Positions 5,939 through 7,174 of a stretch of 7,174 nt of DNA are shown here, in pieces. Made by a program: the position numbers and the translations under genes. How positions within the stretch are numbered: the stretch's first letter is position 1; the number at the start of each line of letters is the position of its first letter. Source of the DNA: JBFFSQ01 sp041572275 (GTDB taxonomy: Bacteria > Pseudomonadota > Gammaproteobacteria > SZUA-229); contig JBFFSQ010000155.1 in NCBI GenBank assembly GCA_041572275.1, positions 1-7,174 of the forward strand, in the 5' to 3' direction. The notes below the pieces were generated by a model, which was not told where the DNA came from, did no database searches, and was given only the letters and a program-made list of their open reading frames with translations.

Positions 5939-7174
5939 TTAATCTTTCTGCTGCGTATGGGAGATTTCCACCATACCCCGGCTTAACATGCGGCATAGGC
6001 CCTGGAATTTTTTATACTCATCCGCGGTTAACTGCCCTTTAACCTTATCCGCATACATCAGGCCTACTGCATGTTTCTGAGTAAAAATTGACATCGCCAT
6101 GAAACTCTCAACACCCAGCATGTGACTGACGACATCAGGTATCATCGATCGGTATTTTGCACGATTTGAATCGTTCAACCAGATGTGCTGGGATTTTTCC
6201 ATCAACAAGCTAAACACATGGGGCTTACCCAGTTCGATGCGAAAATAATCCAGATGTGGAATATGGCTATCTTGTGCAAAAAAGCGACCATACAGCAATT
6301 TCTGCTGCGGGATTCGCACGGCAAATACCACGCGTTCAACACCCAGCAACTTGATAGTTTCTACGACCTGCTCAATGAGCTCCTTGGCATGCACCTTTGC
6401 CTTAACCATCCGCTGAATTTCAACGACAGCCTGAGTCAGCGCCGGATTATCGGTCGAGGCTGAGCTCGCTTGCAATTTAGATTGTGCGACAACGGATTCA
6501 ACTCCAGACGGTTGCTGCCGAGGTACTGGCTTTGGCTGGGCCTTTACTTGCGCAGACTGCTCGCCTGTTTGTTTCTTAGCGGTCACAGGAATGTTTTTTG
6601 CTAAAACCTCAGTTTTATTTCCACTCGCCACAGCTGCTTGCGCGTTAGTTACAACAGATTTGACGTCTCTAGCAGATGCTTTTACCGACTTCCGGGAAAC
6701 AGGAACTGTCGACTGACCTGCTGCATTATCTTCAGCGGGTATTTTTTGCGGAGATACTTTCTCGGCAACAGAAGCTGACGCTTTGGTGTTCGTTGACTCT
6801 ATCGGTGTCTGAAATTGAGGATCAATATAATTGTCATCTGCCAGCATTGGCAGCAGGAATGCCGGCGGCAGGTAACCCAGCGCAACAAAGTCATCGGTTA
6901 ATGCCACTGCCGTCTGGTGAATATGACTACCGACTTCATCTGCAGCTTTACCCTGATATTTTGCGATCACCTCGATGCACTGTCGAGTATCCTCGCTATG
7001 CCAGTTTCGGCTACTCAGCCGCGCCAGGCGACTAGCCAGTGTAGCCCCACTGGCGAGGGTGAAATCACGAGCACTGGTTTTCATTCCCTGCACCACCAGT
7101 TCTGGCAAATGCCAGGCATCAGCTAATGCCGCCGATAAATCTCGCAACGAACAACCCAGCACCTCTAATGCAGC
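5939..7174 (-). CDS. HDOD-domain protein with C-terminal GAF-like domain, N-terminus outside window
   Basis: The frame stays open to the right edge, so the start is not visible. A GTG at 7162-7160 lies inside a conserved stretch and is unlikely to be the true start. About 411 codons are seen; residues below are numbered from that GTG. The first ~110 resemble the end of an HDOD signalling domain (LGCSLRDLSAALADAWHLPE at 2-21) and following helices. Residues about 115-235 form a low-complexity linker rich in Ala, Lys, Gln, Ser and Val, probably disordered. Residues about 240-400 look like a GAF-type sensor: helix AVVEIQRMVKAKVHAKELIE, strand VERVVFAVR, HIWLND near 326-331, then a closing AVGLMYADKVKGQLTADEYK. 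HDOD proteins are thought to regulate signalling without HD hydrolase activity, and GAF domains bind small ligands; the ligand here is unknown. No membrane segment is visible. Family assignment is by pattern and less secure than the other genes. Its stop is 32 bp from the argA stop. Confidence 0.65.
   Translation of the reverse strand, partial: AALEVLGCSLRDLSAALADAWHLPELVVQGMKTSARDFTLASGATLASRLARLSSRNWHSEDTRQCIEVIAKYQGKAADEVGSHIHQTAVALTDDFVALGYLPPAFLLPMLADDNYIDPQFQTPIESTNTKASASVAEKVSPQKIPAEDNAAGQSTVPVSRKSVKASARDVKSVVTNAQAAVASGNKTEVLAKNIPVTAKKQTGEQSAQVKAQPKPVPRQQPSGVESVVAQSKLQASSASTDNPALTQAVVEIQRMVKAKVHAKELIEQVVETIKLLGVERVVFAVRIPQQKLLYGRFFAQDSHIPHLDYFRIELGKPHVFSLLMEKSQHIWLNDSNRAKYRSMIPDVVSHMLGVESFMAMSIFTQKHAVGLMYADKVKGQLTADEYKKFQGLCRMLSRGMVEISHTQQKD

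Noticed and set aside
7160..7162. GTG as the start of the HDOD-GAF gene
   Set aside because: The frame remains open upstream to the window edge (Ala-Ala-Leu-Glu before it), and the GTG falls within the conserved HDOD stretch, so the gene is more likely cut by the window.
1..7174. Mobile elements, CRISPR arrays, tRNA/rRNA genes or a defence island
   Set aside because: No transposase, integrase, spaced direct repeats, terminal inverted repeats or tRNA-like cloverleaf were seen, and all long frames are explained by housekeeping or signalling genes.

Overview
The window looks like chromosomal DNA of a gammaproteobacterium outside the Enterobacterales. It has moderate GC and AT-rich gaps between genes. 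The evidence is protein likeness recalled by eye: the IlvD N-terminus, ArgE and ArgA are close to the Escherichia coli types, the OxyR N-terminus (MTLTELKYIV) is closer to the Pseudomonas type, and the chemoreceptor ends in a typical gammaproteobacterial ...SRLKV tail. I cannot name the genus. No insertion sequences, tRNA/rRNA genes, CRISPR repeats, phage genes or signs of recent transfer were seen.

Layout, left to right. Positions 1-347 (minus) hold the first ~115 codons of ilvD (dihydroxy-acid dehydratase), cut by the window edge. Its upstream gap carries a perfect 6-6-6 dyad and a possible -10 box. Positions 507-2147 (minus) encode a complete transmembrane methyl-accepting chemotaxis protein with a helical periplasmic sensor of unknown ligand. 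A 261-bp divergent gap (2148-2408) separates it from a plus-strand arginine cluster. The gap holds an extended -10 for the chemoreceptor, a strong hairpin resembling an intrinsic terminator, and an OxyR-like tandem operator over the oxyR -10/start region. The plus-strand cluster is oxyR (2409-3344), argE (3341-4486, overlapping oxyR by ATGA) and argA (4593-5906, after a 106-bp gap with its own candidate promoter). At 5939-7174 (minus), converging on argA, is the C-terminal part of an HDOD-linker-GAF protein whose start lies beyond the window.

How the genes fit together: ArgA makes N-acetylglutamate from glutamate and acetyl-CoA, and ArgE removes the acetyl group from N-acetylornithine, so the first and fifth steps of the linear (non-recycling) arginine pathway sit side by side. 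The peroxide sensor OxyR is apparently translationally coupled to argE, which is an unusual partnership. The chemoreceptor, ilvD and HDOD-GAF genes are probably independent neighbours.

The gene content is mostly familiar and I found no convincing undescribed system. The points most worth a second look are the oxyR-argE coupling, a third cysteine (C209-x-x-C212) in OxyR, the orphan terminator-like hairpin in the divergent gap, and the dyad upstream of ilvD.
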